NCBI GenBank assembly: GCA_036259355.1
Contig: DATABY010000005.1
Coordinates: 1 to 38,681 of the forward strand
Direction: 5' to 3'
Source of the DNA: JALZDI01 sp036259355
GTDB lineage: Bacteria; Actinomycetota; Actinomycetes; Propionibacteriales; Nocardioidaceae
Length of the DNA: 38,681 nucleotides
The notes under the pieces were generated by a model. It searched no databases. It had not been told where the DNA came from and saw only the letters and a list, made by a program, of their open reading frames with translations. This document shows, piece by piece, positions 8,179 to 16,971 of the stretch; the first letter of the stretch is position 1, and each line of letters opens with the position of its first letter. The translations under genes and the position numbers were made by a program.

Positions 8179-9099
8179 TCAGAGCCGGTCGGCGGCGAAG
8201 GTGTCGCAGGCCTGCAGGCTGCCGTGCTCGCGGCCGGTCTCGAACCACCGCATCCGCATCCGCGCCGACCCGTGCGTCCACGTCTCGGGGGAGACCCGGC
8301 CCTGCGTCTGCTGCTGGATGCGGTCGTCGCCGACGGCGCTGGCCGCGTCGAGAGCCTCGGCGATGTCGGCCTGGGTGAGCCGGCTGATGAGGACCTGGCC
8401 GGTGTCGTCCTCGACCGTGGTCGCGTAGCGCGCCCACATCCCCGCGAAGCAGTCGGCCTGCAGCTCCAGTCGCACCGCGTCGCTGCTGCGGCCCTGCCGG
8501 CTGTCCACGAAGCCCATGGTGCCGCGGAGGTCCTGGACGTGGTGGCCGTACTCGTGCGCGACCACGTAGGCCTCGGCGAAGTCACCGCCGCGGGCACCGA
8601 GCTGCCCCTCGAGCATGCTGTCGAAGAACGTGGCGTCGAGGTAGACCGTGTCGTCGGCGGGGCAGTAGAACGGCCCGGACGCGGAGGTGGCGCCGCCGCA
8701 GGCGGTCTGCACCTGCCCGCTGAACAGCACGGTGTCGCCGGCGGTGTAGCGGCGGCCGTCCGCCTCGGGCAGCGTCTCGGCCCAGAACGCCTGCACGCTG
8801 TTGACCACGCCGACCAGCCGGCACTCCTGGCTGCGGTTGGCGTCAGCACCGGTGCGGCACTGCACGGGGCTGGTCCCGTCGACGGCGCCCTGCCCCGGCG
8901 GGGCCGACGGCAGCGACCCGCCGCCGAGCTGCTGCATGACGACGAAGATCACCACGACCACGAGGATCCCGCCGATGCCGCCGGGAAGAGCCATCCCGCC
9001 GCCCCCGCGCGGGATCGGCAGCCGCGTCACGCCGCCACCACCGCCCCCGGCCCGGCGTACCTGCGCGGAGCTGAGCCGGGCCCTGGGGTTGAACCGCAT
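8179..9099 (-). CDS. Membrane-anchored neutral zinc metallopeptidase (YpfJ family)
   Basis: Near the N-terminus a Gly-rich cytoplasmic segment leads into one transmembrane helix (about residues 41-57, GGILVVVVIFVVMQQL). The outer domain carries the zinc motif HEYGHH (182-187) and a likely third ligand in LELQADCFAGMWARY, the signature of the neutral zinc metallopeptidase/YpfJ family. Four extracellular cysteines before the motif could form disulfides. Substrate is unknown. ATG 9099 is favoured over ATG 9120 because TAGTCT lies exactly 7 bases upstream; 306 residues result. Confidence 0.87.
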   Translation of the reverse strand: MRFNPRARLSSAQVRRAGGGGGGVTRLPIPRGGGGMALPGGIGGILVVVVIFVVMQQLGGGSLPSAPPGQGAVDGTSPVQCRTGADANRSQECRLVGVVNSVQAFWAETLPEADGRRYTAGDTVLFSGQVQTACGGATSASGPFYCPADDTVYLDATFFDSMLEGQLGARGGDFAEAYVVAHEYGHHVQDLRGTMGFVDSRQGRSSDAVRLELQADCFAGMWARYATTVEDDTGQVLISRLTQADIAEALDAASAVGDDRIQQQTQGRVSPETWTHGSARMRMRWFETGREHGSLQACDTFAADRL

Positions 9100-9105
9100 G
9101 CTCCG

Positions 9106-9112
9106 TAGACTA
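9106..9112. promoter_or_regulatory. Overlapping divergent -10 boxes
   Basis: The bases TAGACTA read TAGACT on the plus strand (9106-9111) and TAGTCT on the minus strand (9112-9107). The minus box is 7 bases from ATG 9099 of the metallopeptidase. The plus box would start a transcript near 9119 for the ABC-F gene at 9204. Both fit TANNNT. No convincing -35 is seen. Confidence 0.5.
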
Positions 9113-9203
9113 CGTCTCATGCAGGCTCGGTCGGACTAGCCGTCGTGGCGCGGCCCCACACGTGCCGCCTGCCCGCCGCCGCCGTCGTCCCGTCTGGAGC
9201 CAT

Positions 9204-10802
9204 GTGATCACCGCCAACGCGCTCGAGCTCCGCGCCGGAGCCCGACTGCTGATGTCCGACGCCTCGTTCCGGGTCGCACCCGGCGACAAGGTCGGGCTGG
9301 TGGGACGCAACGGCGCCGGCAAGACCACGCTGACCAAGGTGCTTGCCGGAGACGCGCAGCCGGCGTCGGGGACGGTGACCCGGTCGGGCTCGGTCGGCTA
9401 CCTGCCGCAGGACCCGCGCACCGCCGACCCGGAGGTGAGCGCCCGCGACCGCATCCTGTCCGCCCGCAGTCTGGACGAGGTCGTACGGCGGCTGCGTTCC
9501 GCGGAGCGCGAGATGGGATCCGCCGACGCCGGGGCTGCCGAGAAGGCGATGGCCCGCTACGCCCGTGCGGACGCGGAGCTGCACGCGGGCGGTGGCTACG
9601 CGGCCGAGTCCGAGGCGGCCACGATCGCGGCCAGCCTGGGGCTGCCCGACCGGGTGCTCGGCCAGCGGATCGGCACCCTGTCGGGTGGGCAGCGGCGACG
9701 GGTGGAGCTGGCGCGGATCCTGTTCTCCGGCGCCGAGACGCTGCTGCTGGACGAGCCCACCAACCACCTCGACGCCGACTCGATCGGCTGGCTCCGCGAG
9801 TTCCTGCGCACCCACAAGGGCGGGCTCGTCGTCATCAGCCACGACGTGGCGCTGCTCGAGACCACGGTGAACAAGGTGCTGCACCTCGACGCCACCCGCG
9901 CGGCCGTCGACGTCTACAACGTGGGCTGGAAGGCCTACGTCGAGCAGCGCGAGACCGACGAGCGCCGGCGGCGCCGGGAGCGGCAGAACGCCGAGCGCAA
10001 GGCGTCGGCGCTGACCGAGCAGGCGAACAAGATGCGCGCGAAGGCCACCAAGGCCAGTGCCGCGCAGAGCATGCTCAAGCGCGCCGAGAAGCTCACCGCC
10101 GGCATCGAGCACGAGCGCCGTGCCGACAAGGTGGCCAAGATCGCGTTCCCCGCGCCGGCCCCGTGCGGCAAGACGCCGCTGACCGCCGAAGGGCTCTCGA
10201 AGTCGTACGGGTCCCTGGAGGTCTTCACCGACGTCGACCTGGCGATCGACCGCGGCAGCCGCGTGGTCGTGCTCGGCCTCAACGGCGCCGGCAAGACCAC
10301 GCTGCTGCGGATCCTCGCTGGCCTCGACAAGGGCGACACCGGCACGGTGGTGCCCGGCCACGGGCTGCGGCTCGGCTACTACGCGCAGGAGCACGAGACG
10401 CTCGACGTCGACCGCACGGTGCTGGAGAACCTGCAGAGCGCGGCACCGCAGCTCACCGACACCCAGGCCCGCAGCGTTCTCGGGTCGTTCCTGTTCTCCG
10501 GCGACGACGGCCACAAGCCCGCGAACGTGCTGTCCGGCGGCGAGAAGACCCGGCTCGCGCTGGCGACGCTGGTGGTGTCGGCGGCCAACGTGCTCCTGCT
10601 GGACGAGCCCACCAACAACCTCGACCCGGCCTCCCGCGAGGAGGTGCTGGCCGCGATCCGCCGGTACGAGGGTGCGATCGTGCTGGTCACCCACGACGAG
10701 GGCGCGGTGGAGGCGCTGCACCCGGACCGGGTGCTGCTGCTGCCCGACGGCGACGAGGACCTGTGGGGCAGCGACTACCTCGAGCTGGTCGCCCTCGCGT
10801 GA
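9204..10802 (+). CDS. ABC-F family ATPase (ribosome-associated type)
   Basis: Two ABC ATPase domains lie in one 532-residue chain with no membrane segment: Walker A GRNGAGKTT and GLNGAGKTT, signatures LSGGQRRRVELARIL and LSGGEKTRLALATLV, and Walker B with EPTNHLD and EPTNNLD. A charged, Lys/Arg-rich linker (RRRRERQNAERKAS onward) joins them, as in ABC-F proteins that act on the ribosomal E site. It may be a translation factor or a protection factor; nothing here shows antibiotic resistance. The GTG at 9204 follows GGAG at 9196-9199. Confidence 0.9.
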   Translation: MITANALELRAGARLLMSDASFRVAPGDKVGLVGRNGAGKTTLTKVLAGDAQPASGTVTRSGSVGYLPQDPRTADPEVSARDRILSARSLDEVVRRLRSAEREMGSADAGAAEKAMARYARADAELHAGGGYAAESEAATIAASLGLPDRVLGQRIGTLSGGQRRRVELARILFSGAETLLLDEPTNHLDADSIGWLREFLRTHKGGLVVISHDVALLETTVNKVLHLDATRAAVDVYNVGWKAYVEQRETDERRRRRERQNAERKASALTEQANKMRAKATKASAAQSMLKRAEKLTAGIEHERRADKVAKIAFPAPAPCGKTPLTAEGLSKSYGSLEVFTDVDLAIDRGSRVVVLGLNGAGKTTLLRILAGLDKGDTGTVVPGHGLRLGYYAQEHETLDVDRTVLENLQSAAPQLTDTQARSVLGSFLFSGDDGHKPANVLSGGEKTRLALATLVVSAANVLLLDEPTNNLDPASREEVLAAIRRYEGAIVLVTHDEGAVEALHPDRVLLLPDGDEDLWGSDYLELVALA

Positions 10803-10841
10803 CAGGCGAGCCGACGCGCTCGGGGATCCTGCGGCCCCCGT

Positions 10842-10847
10842 TAGGCT
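10842..10847 (+). promoter_or_regulatory. -10 box TAGGCT for leaderless enoyl-CoA hydratase gene
   Basis: TAGGCT is followed by exactly 7 bases and then the ATG at 10855, and no ribosome-binding site is seen. This is the leaderless layout and supports that start. Confidence 0.65.
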
Positions 10848-10854
10848 CCCGACC

Positions 10855-11649
10855 ATGGAGCAGACCGAGCAGCTGACCGACACGGGGATCCGTCTCGAGG
10901 TGGACGGCGCCGTGGCCACCGTGGTCCTCGACCGCCCGGACAAGCGCAACGCCCAGACCCCCGCGATGTGGGAGGCGCTCGCCGAGGTCGGGGACAGCCT
11001 CGACGCGGGCGTGCGCGTCGTGGTGCTGCGCGGGGAAGGCGCGTCGTTCTCCGCGGGTCTGGACCGGCGGATGTTCACTCCGGAGGGGGTTCCCGGCCAG
11101 GGCTCGCTGTTCGGGCTCACCGAGCTCGACGACGAGGCGCTCGCGGCCACCATCGAGCACTACCAGCGTGCGTTCACCTGGTGGCGGCGCCCGGAGGTGG
11201 TCACGGTCGCGGCGGTGCAGGGCCACGCCCTCGGGGCCGGTTTCCAGCTGGCGCTGGCGTGCGACCTGCGGGTGCTGGCAGAGGACGCGCAGCTGGCGAT
11301 GCTGGAGCCGTCGCTCGGGCTGGTACCCGACCTCGGGGGCACCAAGCCGCTGGTCGACCTCGTGGGCTACGGACGTGCGCTGGAGATCTGCGCCACCGGC
11401 CGGACCGTGGGTGCGGCCGAGGCCGCGGAGATCGGTCTGGCCACGATCGTCGTCCCCGCGGACGAGCTGACGGGGGCCGTCCGCGACCTCACCGACGCCC
11501 TGGCGGCCGCGCCCCACGGTGCGGTGACCGGCACGAAGCGGCTGCTGCAGGGCGCTGTCGCACGGGACTACGACGCGCAGCGGGCGGCCGAGCGCGGCGA
11601 GCAGGTGTCCCGCCTGCGCGAGCTCGCCGCCGCCATGCGCGGGTCCTGA
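10855..11649 (+). CDS. Enoyl-CoA hydratase/isomerase family protein
   Basis: The 264-residue crotonase-fold protein shows the first oxyanion segment (SFSAGLDRRMF), the second (QGHALGAGFQLALACDLRVL) and the active-site stretch EPSLGLVPDLGGT, ending with a C-terminal helix. Members hydrate or isomerise acyl-CoA thioesters, mostly in fatty-acid or amino-acid breakdown. The position of the crotonase catalytic glutamate near LVPDLGGT is taken by Asp, which is common in divergent members, so the exact reaction cannot be named. No other beta-oxidation gene is adjacent. Confidence 0.88.
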   Translation: MEQTEQLTDTGIRLEVDGAVATVVLDRPDKRNAQTPAMWEALAEVGDSLDAGVRVVVLRGEGASFSAGLDRRMFTPEGVPGQGSLFGLTELDDEALAATIEHYQRAFTWWRRPEVVTVAAVQGHALGAGFQLALACDLRVLAEDAQLAMLEPSLGLVPDLGGTKPLVDLVGYGRALEICATGRTVGAAEAAEIGLATIVVPADELTGAVRDLTDALAAAPHGAVTGTKRLLQGAVARDYDAQRAAERGEQVSRLRELAAAMRGS

Positions 11650-11712
11650 CGCGACCACGGGCGGGTAGCGGGGGAGGAACAAAATGTCGGTGGCGGCTGT
11701 TGTGATGTCGAG

Positions 11713-13590
11713 ATGAACCACTCGGTCGGCGCGCAGTGGCGCGTGCTCAGGTCGTTCGGCGACGAGGACCTCAAGTCCAGGCGCCTGACGCGCGGCACCC
11801 TGCGCCGAGTCGTGGCGTTCGCGCGGCCCTACACCGCGATCATCGTGTTCTTCCTCGTGCTCGTGGTCGTCGACGCCATGCTCGTGGTGGCCACCCCGCT
11901 GCTGTTCAAGAAGATCATCGACGACGGTGTGGCAGAGGGTGATGCCGGGCTGGTCACCTGGCTGGCGCTGGTGGTGGCGCTGATCGCGTTCGCCGAGACC
12001 GGCCTCACGCTCGCGCAGCGCTACTTCTCCTCCCGCATCGGTGAGGGCCTGATCTACGACCTGCGCTCGAAGGTCTTCAGCCACGTCCAGCGGATGCCGC
12101 TGGCGTTCTTCACCCGGACCCAGACCGGTGCCCTGGTCTCGCGGCTCAACAGCGACGTGATCGGTGCTCAGCGCGCCTTCACCTCGACTCTGTCCGGCGT
12201 CGTCTCCAATCTGATCAGCGTCGTGATGGTGACGGCGGCGATGCTGCTGCTCTCCTGGCAGATCACCCTGCTGGCGTTCCTCATGGTGCCGTTGTTCCTG
12301 TTCCCGGCGCGCTGGGCGGGTCGCCGGCTGGCCGGTCTCACGCGCGAGCAGATGCAGCTCAACGCCGAGCTGTCCAGCTCGATGACCGAACGGTTCAACG
12401 TAGGCGGCGCGATGCTCGTCAAGCTGTTCGGCCGGGCCGCCGACGAGGATCGCGAGTTCACCGACAAGGCCGACCGCGTGCGCGTTCTCGGCATCCAGAT
12501 CGCGATGAGCAGCCGGATCTTCTTCAGCGCGCTGACCCTGGTCGCGGCACTGGCGACCGCGCTGGTCTACGGGGTGGGTGGTCACCTGGCGATCGCCGGC
12601 GCGGTCTCGGTCGGCACCCTGGTCGCCCTGGCGGCGCTGATGGGCCGGCTGTACGCCCCGCTGACCGCACTGTCCAACGTGCACATCGACGTGATGACGG
12701 CGCTGGTGAGCTTCGAGCGGGTCTTCGAGGTGCTCGACCTGCAGCCGATGATCCGCGAGCGCGACGACGCCTTCGACGTCTCTCGGCACGCTGCCACGCT
12801 GGAGTTCGACCACGTCTCGTTCGGCTACCCCGCGGCTAGCGAGGTGTCGCTGGCGAGCCTGGAGTCCGTCGCCCGGCTCGACACCGGGGTCGGCGGCGTC
12901 GACGTGCTCACCGACGTCTCCTTCCGTGCCGAGCCGGGACAGCTGGTCGCGCTGGTCGGCCCCTCGGGTGCCGGCAAGACCACGATCACCAACCTCGTGA
13001 CCCGCCTGTACGACGTGGGTGCCGGCGCGGTCCGGGTCGACGGGCACGACGTACGCGACCTCACGCTCGACTCGCTGCACGCCGCGGTCGGCTACGTCAC
13101 CCAGGACGCTCACCTGTTCCACGACACGATCCGCAACAACCTGCGCTACGCCCGCCCGGAGGCCACCGACGAGGAGATCGTCGCGTCCCTGCAGGCCGCC
13201 CAGATCTGGCGGTTGGTGCAGAGCCTGCCCGACGGTCTGGACACCGTCGTCGGCGACCGCGGCTACCGGCTCTCCGGAGGCGAGCGCCAACGGCTGGCGA
13301 TCGCGCGGCTCCTGCTGAAGGCACCGCGCATCGTCGTGCTCGACGAGGCGACCGCGCACCTCGACTCCGAGTCGGAGGTGGCGGTGCAGCGGGCCCTCGA
13401 CTCGGCTCTGGCGGGCCGCACCTCGCTGGTGATCGCGCACCGGTTGTCGACCGTGCGCAACGCCGACCAGATCCTCGTCGTCGACGACGGACGTGTCGTC
13501 CAGCGCGGCACGCACGACGAGCTGCTGGCCTCCGGCGGCCTCTACGCCGACCTCTACCGCACCCAGTTCGCCCCGGCCGCCCTGAGCTGA
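11713..13590 (+). CDS. ABC exporter, fused permease and ATPase
   Basis: This 625-residue half-transporter has an N-terminal six-helix exporter domain (about residues 30-330; first helix IIVFFLVLVVVDAMLVVATP) and a C-terminal ATPase with Walker A GPSGAGKTT, signature LSGGERQRLAIARLL, Walker B IVVLDEATAHLD and the H-loop IAHRLSTV. It should work as a homodimer, or with an unlinked partner, since no second half-transporter lies nearby. Substrate is unknown; lipid or drug export is typical of the family. A short insert between the ATPase beta-strands (about residues 370-395, EVSLASLESVARLDTG) is longer than usual. Confidence 0.9.
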   Translation: MNHSVGAQWRVLRSFGDEDLKSRRLTRGTLRRVVAFARPYTAIIVFFLVLVVVDAMLVVATPLLFKKIIDDGVAEGDAGLVTWLALVVALIAFAETGLTLAQRYFSSRIGEGLIYDLRSKVFSHVQRMPLAFFTRTQTGALVSRLNSDVIGAQRAFTSTLSGVVSNLISVVMVTAAMLLLSWQITLLAFLMVPLFLFPARWAGRRLAGLTREQMQLNAELSSSMTERFNVGGAMLVKLFGRAADEDREFTDKADRVRVLGIQIAMSSRIFFSALTLVAALATALVYGVGGHLAIAGAVSVGTLVALAALMGRLYAPLTALSNVHIDVMTALVSFERVFEVLDLQPMIRERDDAFDVSRHAATLEFDHVSFGYPAASEVSLASLESVARLDTGVGGVDVLTDVSFRAEPGQLVALVGPSGAGKTTITNLVTRLYDVGAGAVRVDGHDVRDLTLDSLHAAVGYVTQDAHLFHDTIRNNLRYARPEATDEEIVASLQAAQIWRLVQSLPDGLDTVVGDRGYRLSGGERQRLAIARLLLKAPRIVVLDEATAHLDSESEVAVQRALDSALAGRTSLVIAHRLSTVRNADQILVVDDGRVVQRGTHDELLASGGLYADLYRTQFAPAALS

Positions 13591-13631
13591 CTCCTTCGCG
13601 CCGAGATTGCAGAAGTGCCCCCCTCGCTGCG

Positions 13632-13637
13632 TAGGGT
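13632..13637 (+). promoter_or_regulatory. -10 box TAGGGT for leaderless sirtuin gene
   Basis: TAGGGT is followed by 7 bases and the GTG at 13645. The layout sets the sirtuin start at GTG 13645 rather than the earlier in-frame codon at 13615. Confidence 0.65.
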
Positions 13638-13644
13638 CGGGTGC

Positions 13645-14403
13645 GTGGACGTCGACAGCGACACGGCCCAGCGCCTCCTGGGCCGGGCCGGGAAGGTCAC
13701 GGTGCTGACCGGAGCGGGCATCTCCACGAGCTCCGGCATCCCTGACTTCCGCGGCCCGCAGGGGGTCTGGACCAAGGACCCCGAGGCGCAGAAGGTGTTC
13801 ACGCTGCAGAACTACATGGCCGACCGCAGCGTCCGCGAGCGCGCCTGGCAGATGCGGCAGGACAACGCGGCCCTGTCGGCTCGGCCGACGCCCGCGCACC
13901 GCGCGCTGGTCGACCTCGAACGCACGTCGCGGCTGCGGGCGATCGTCACGCAGAACATCGACGGCCTGCACCAGGCGGCGGGGTCGTCACCGGCGAAGGT
14001 GCTGGAGGTCCACGGCACGATGTGGGAGGTCGTCTGCATGTCCTGCGGCGTCCGCACGCCCACGCCGCAGGTGCTCGAGCGCCTCGACGCCGGTGAGACC
14101 GACCCGGAGTGCCGCGACTGCGGCGGCATCCTCAAGACCGCGACGATCTCCTTCGGGCAAGCGCTGGACGAGGACGTCATGGACGCCGCCATCGACGCGG
14201 CGCGCGACTGCGACGTGTTCCTGACCGTGGGTACGTCGCTGCAGGTCTACCCGGTGGCGGGGTTGTGCGACGTCGCCGCCGGGGCCGGGGCGAGGCTGCT
14301 CGTGGTCAACGCCGAGCCGACGCCGTACGACGGCGACGCCGACGTGGTGCTGCGCGACCCGATCGACGAGGTGCTGCCGGCGATCCTCAGCGCTGCAGGC
14401 TGA
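13645..14403 (+). CDS. Sir2-family NAD-dependent protein deacylase
   Basis: The protein (252 residues) has the NAD-binding GAGISTSSGIPDFRGPQGVW, the TQNIDGLHQ motif, the catalytic histidine in EVHGTMWE and a four-cysteine zinc module (CMSCG and CRDCGG). The C-terminal VGTSLQVYPVAGL and NAEPTPYD segments complete the fold. Sirtuins remove acetyl or other acyl groups from lysines using NAD. I do not see the Tyr/Arg pair typical of CobB-type desuccinylases, so deacetylation is more likely. The last 17 bases overlap the end of the convergent GH15 gene. Confidence 0.93.
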   Translation: MDVDSDTAQRLLGRAGKVTVLTGAGISTSSGIPDFRGPQGVWTKDPEAQKVFTLQNYMADRSVRERAWQMRQDNAALSARPTPAHRALVDLERTSRLRAIVTQNIDGLHQAAGSSPAKVLEVHGTMWEVVCMSCGVRTPTPQVLERLDAGETDPECRDCGGILKTATISFGQALDEDVMDAAIDAARDCDVFLTVGTSLQVYPVAGLCDVAAGAGARLLVVNAEPTPYDGDADVVLRDPIDEVLPAILSAAG

Positions 14404-16180
14404 GCGTGGGGTGTCCGGTGAGCAGGTAGGCGGTGTTGATCAGCCCCAGATGGCTGAACGCCTGCGGGAAGTTCCCGAGCTGCCGGCCGCTGACCGGGTC
14501 GTACTCCTCCGCCAGCAGGCCGACGTCGTTGCGCAGGTCGAGCAGCCGCTCGAACCGCTCCCGCGCCTGCTGCTCCTCGCCCATGTAGTACTCGGCGTCG
14601 GCGAGCCAGAAGGAGCACGCGAGGAACGCGCCCTCACGGCCGGGTAGGCCGTCGACGTTGGCCTTGCTGTCGGAGTCCGCCGTCTGGTAGCGCCGCACGA
14701 ACCCGTCCTCGCTGAGCTCGTCGCGGACCCGATGCACGGTGCTGACGAACCGCGGGTCGTCGCCGCGGAGGAAGCCGACGCGCGGCATCACCAGCACCGC
14801 CGCGTCCAGGGCCTTGCTGCCGAACGCCTGCACGAACGCGCCACGCTCCTCGTCGTAGCCCTGCTCGCACACCTCGCGGTGGATCTCGTCGGCGATGGCC
14901 CGCCATCGCTTGCCCGGCCCGGGCAGGCCGAACCGTTCCACTCCCGCGGCGGCCCGGTCGAAGGCCACCCAGCACATGATCTTGGAGTGGGTGAACTGCT
15001 GGCGGGGGCCGCGCACCTCCCACAGCCCCTCGTCGGGCTCCTTCCAGATCACCTCGAGGTGCTCGGTCAGCGCGCGCTGCAACGGCCAGGAGTCCATGCT
15101 GCCGGGGATGTGCATCCGCCGGGCGAGCGCCAGCGCGCCCATCACCTCGCCGTACACGTCGAGCTGGAGCTGGTCGGCCGCGGCGTTGCCGATCCGCACC
15201 GGCGCGGCGCCCTCGTAGCCGGACAGCCACTCGGCGGTGTACTCCATCAGCCGGCGCTCCCCGGCCACGCCGTACATGATCTGCAGGTCGCGCGCGGTGC
15301 CGGCGATCGCCCGCAGCAGCCAGTCGGCCCACGCGATCGCCTCCTCGGTGAACCCCGAGTGCATCATCGACTCCAGCGTCAGCGTCGCGTCGCGCAGCCA
15401 GCAGTAGCGGTAGTCCCAGTTGCGCACGCCGCCCAGCTCCTCGGGCAGCGACGTGGTCGGGGCGGCGACCAGCCCCCCGGTCGGGCTGTAGGTCAGCGCC
15501 TTCAGGGTCAGCAACGACCGCGTGACGGCGTCGCTGTACTCGCCCTCGGTGACGCAGCGGTTGCACCAGCGGTCCCAGTACTCCCGGGTGGACGCGAGCG
15601 AGCGCTCGGGGTCGACCGGCGTCGGGGGCGGCTCGTACGACGGATGCCAGGTGAGCACGAACGAGACCCGTTGGCCGGCCTCGACCGCGAACTCCGCCAC
15701 CGAGGACAAGTCCTCACCGTGGTGCTGCACGTCGCTGCGCAGGTAGACCGCATCGGGGCCGGCGACCCCTACCAGCTGGTCCTCGACCCGCCGCACCCAC
15801 GGCACCACGTGCCCGTAGTCGAAGCGCAGCCGCAGCTCGCTGCGCATGTCCACGCGGCCGGACACGCCCTCGACGATGCGCACGACGTCGACCGCCCGGT
15901 CGCGCGGCGGCATGTAGTCGGTGACCGTGACCGACCCGCCCTCCAGGTCCCACGTCGTCTCCAGGATCAGCGACCCGTCGACGTACCGGCGCGACCGGCA
16001 TCGCTCCGCGCCCACCGGCGCCAGGCTCCACTCGCCGTTGTCGTCGTCGCCGAGCAGCTTGGCGAAGCACGCAGGCGAGTCGAAGCGGGGCAGGCAGAGC
16101 CAGTCGATGGAGCCCTGCCGGTTCACCAGCGCCACGGTCTGGGTGTCGCCGATGATCGCGTAGTCCTCGATGAGTGCCAT
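14387..16180 (-). CDS. Glycoside hydrolase family 15 protein (trehalase/glucoamylase type)
   Basis: The 597-residue cytoplasmic protein has the bacterial GH15 layout: an N-terminal beta-sandwich (MALIEDYAIIGDTQTVALV) and an alpha/alpha barrel with NWDYRYCWLRDATLTLESM and REGAFLACSFWLADAEYYM, which hold the expected catalytic acids. Actinobacterial relatives include trehalases and glucan alpha-glucosidases; the substrate cannot be fixed from sequence. The ATG at 16180 lies 8 bases after the SURF1 stop, so it follows SURF1 in one transcript. A frame open upstream only covers the SURF1 end. Confidence 0.9.
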   Translation of the reverse strand: MALIEDYAIIGDTQTVALVNRQGSIDWLCLPRFDSPACFAKLLGDDDNGEWSLAPVGAERCRSRRYVDGSLILETTWDLEGGSVTVTDYMPPRDRAVDVVRIVEGVSGRVDMRSELRLRFDYGHVVPWVRRVEDQLVGVAGPDAVYLRSDVQHHGEDLSSVAEFAVEAGQRVSFVLTWHPSYEPPPTPVDPERSLASTREYWDRWCNRCVTEGEYSDAVTRSLLTLKALTYSPTGGLVAAPTTSLPEELGGVRNWDYRYCWLRDATLTLESMMHSGFTEEAIAWADWLLRAIAGTARDLQIMYGVAGERRLMEYTAEWLSGYEGAAPVRIGNAAADQLQLDVYGEVMGALALARRMHIPGSMDSWPLQRALTEHLEVIWKEPDEGLWEVRGPRQQFTHSKIMCWVAFDRAAAGVERFGLPGPGKRWRAIADEIHREVCEQGYDEERGAFVQAFGSKALDAAVLVMPRVGFLRGDDPRFVSTVHRVRDELSEDGFVRRYQTADSDSKANVDGLPGREGAFLACSFWLADAEYYMGEEQQARERFERLLDLRNDVGLLAEEYDPVSGRQLGNFPQAFSHLGLINTAYLLTGHPTLSLQR

Positions 16181-16188
16181 AGTCGTGT

Positions 16189-16926
16189 CTATCCTGAGTC
16201 GCGGCGTTCCCGCGACTCGGCGTACGCGAAATAGCCGAACCCGCCGATGGCGAGCGCGGCGAAGAACCACCACTGCAGCCCGTAGAAGAAGTGCGGCCCG
16301 GAGTTGAGGTCCGGTGGCTCGGCGCGCACCAGGGGCCGCTGAGGTGCCGGCGTCTCCTGCGCCGCGCGGACGTAGCCCTGCAGCACCGGCCCGGCGGTGC
16401 GGCCGGCGAAGCCGCGGCTCGAGACCAGCCGGACCTCCCCGTCGTTGGGCGTGACCTGGTCCGGTTCGCCGCTCTGGTTGGGGACGGCCCAGCCGGTCAC
16501 CGTGACGCGGCCGGACGGTGGAGGCGGGATGTCGACCGGCGCCGTCGGGTTGTTGGTGACCTGCATCCAGCCGCGGTCGACCAGCACCGTGCTGCCGGTG
16601 TTCGTCCTCAGTGGAGCGAGGACGTTGACGCCCGGACGTCCGTCCCGGGTCTGGTAGCGCACCAGCGTCTGCTCAGCCAGGTCGTAGGTCCCGGTGACGG
16701 TGACCCTGCGCCACTGGTGCTGCTCCGGCATGGGGCGGTCGGCGTCCATCACCGCAGTCGCGGGGACGGGGGCCGCGTCCAGGTTGCGCTCGATGACCGC
16801 GTTGTCGGCCCGCCGCTGCTCCAGCCGGTCGAACTGCCACACGCCGAGCCGCCAGCACGCGGCACCGAGCACCACGACGAACAGCGCGAACAGCGCCCAG
16901 CGTCGGGTGAGGAGGAACCGGAACAC
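16189..16926 (-). CDS. SURF1-family cytochrome oxidase assembly protein
   Basis: SURF1 proteins help insert heme a into cytochrome c oxidase. The 245-residue protein has the diagnostic architecture: one helix at each end (WALFALFVVVLGAACWRLGVW and QWWFFAALAIGGFGYFAYAE) around an extracytoplasmic domain with VLVDRGWMQV and NLDAAP-type segments. The GTG start at 16926 is chosen because TACCGT stands 7 bases upstream; the longer frame to 16953 begins inside the promoter. It is divergent from moaA with only 45 bases between. Confidence 0.9.
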   Translation of the reverse strand: MFRFLLTRRWALFALFVVVLGAACWRLGVWQFDRLEQRRADNAVIERNLDAAPVPATAVMDADRPMPEQHQWRRVTVTGTYDLAEQTLVRYQTRDGRPGVNVLAPLRTNTGSTVLVDRGWMQVTNNPTAPVDIPPPPSGRVTVTGWAVPNQSGEPDQVTPNDGEVRLVSSRGFAGRTAGPVLQGYVRAAQETPAPQRPLVRAEPPDLNSGPHFFYGLQWWFFAALAIGGFGYFAYAESRERRDSG

Positions 16927-16933
16927 GCCAGTG

Positions 16934-16939
16934 ACGGTA
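16934..16939 (-). promoter_or_regulatory. -10 box TACCGT for SURF1 gene
   Basis: On the minus strand TACCGT is followed by 7 bases and GTG 16926, a leaderless layout. It lies within the 45-base gap shared with the moaA promoter. Confidence 0.5.
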
Positions 16940-16958
16940 ACCGGCGGGCACAACCACG

Positions 16959-16964
16959 TAGGCT
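16959..16964 (+). promoter_or_regulatory. -10 box TAGGCT for leaderless moaA
   Basis: TAGGCT is followed by GGGGGTG (7 bases) and ATG 16972. This fixes the moaA start. The two divergent -10 boxes are 19 bases apart, so the two polymerases would compete for the gap. Confidence 0.65.
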
Positions 16965-16971
16965 GGGGGTG

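Noticed and set aside
9204..10802. ABC-F protein as an antibiotic-resistance determinant
   Set aside because: General ABC-F features are seen, but nothing specific to ribosome-protection subfamilies, and no resistance gene or mobile element lies nearby.
10687..13971. Long minus-strand open frame of about 1,090 codons opposite the ABC exporter
   Set aside because: Its translation is His/Arg/Gln-rich with no domain, and the plus strand encodes clear ABC and hydratase motifs over the same bases. Long antisense frames are normal at this GC content.
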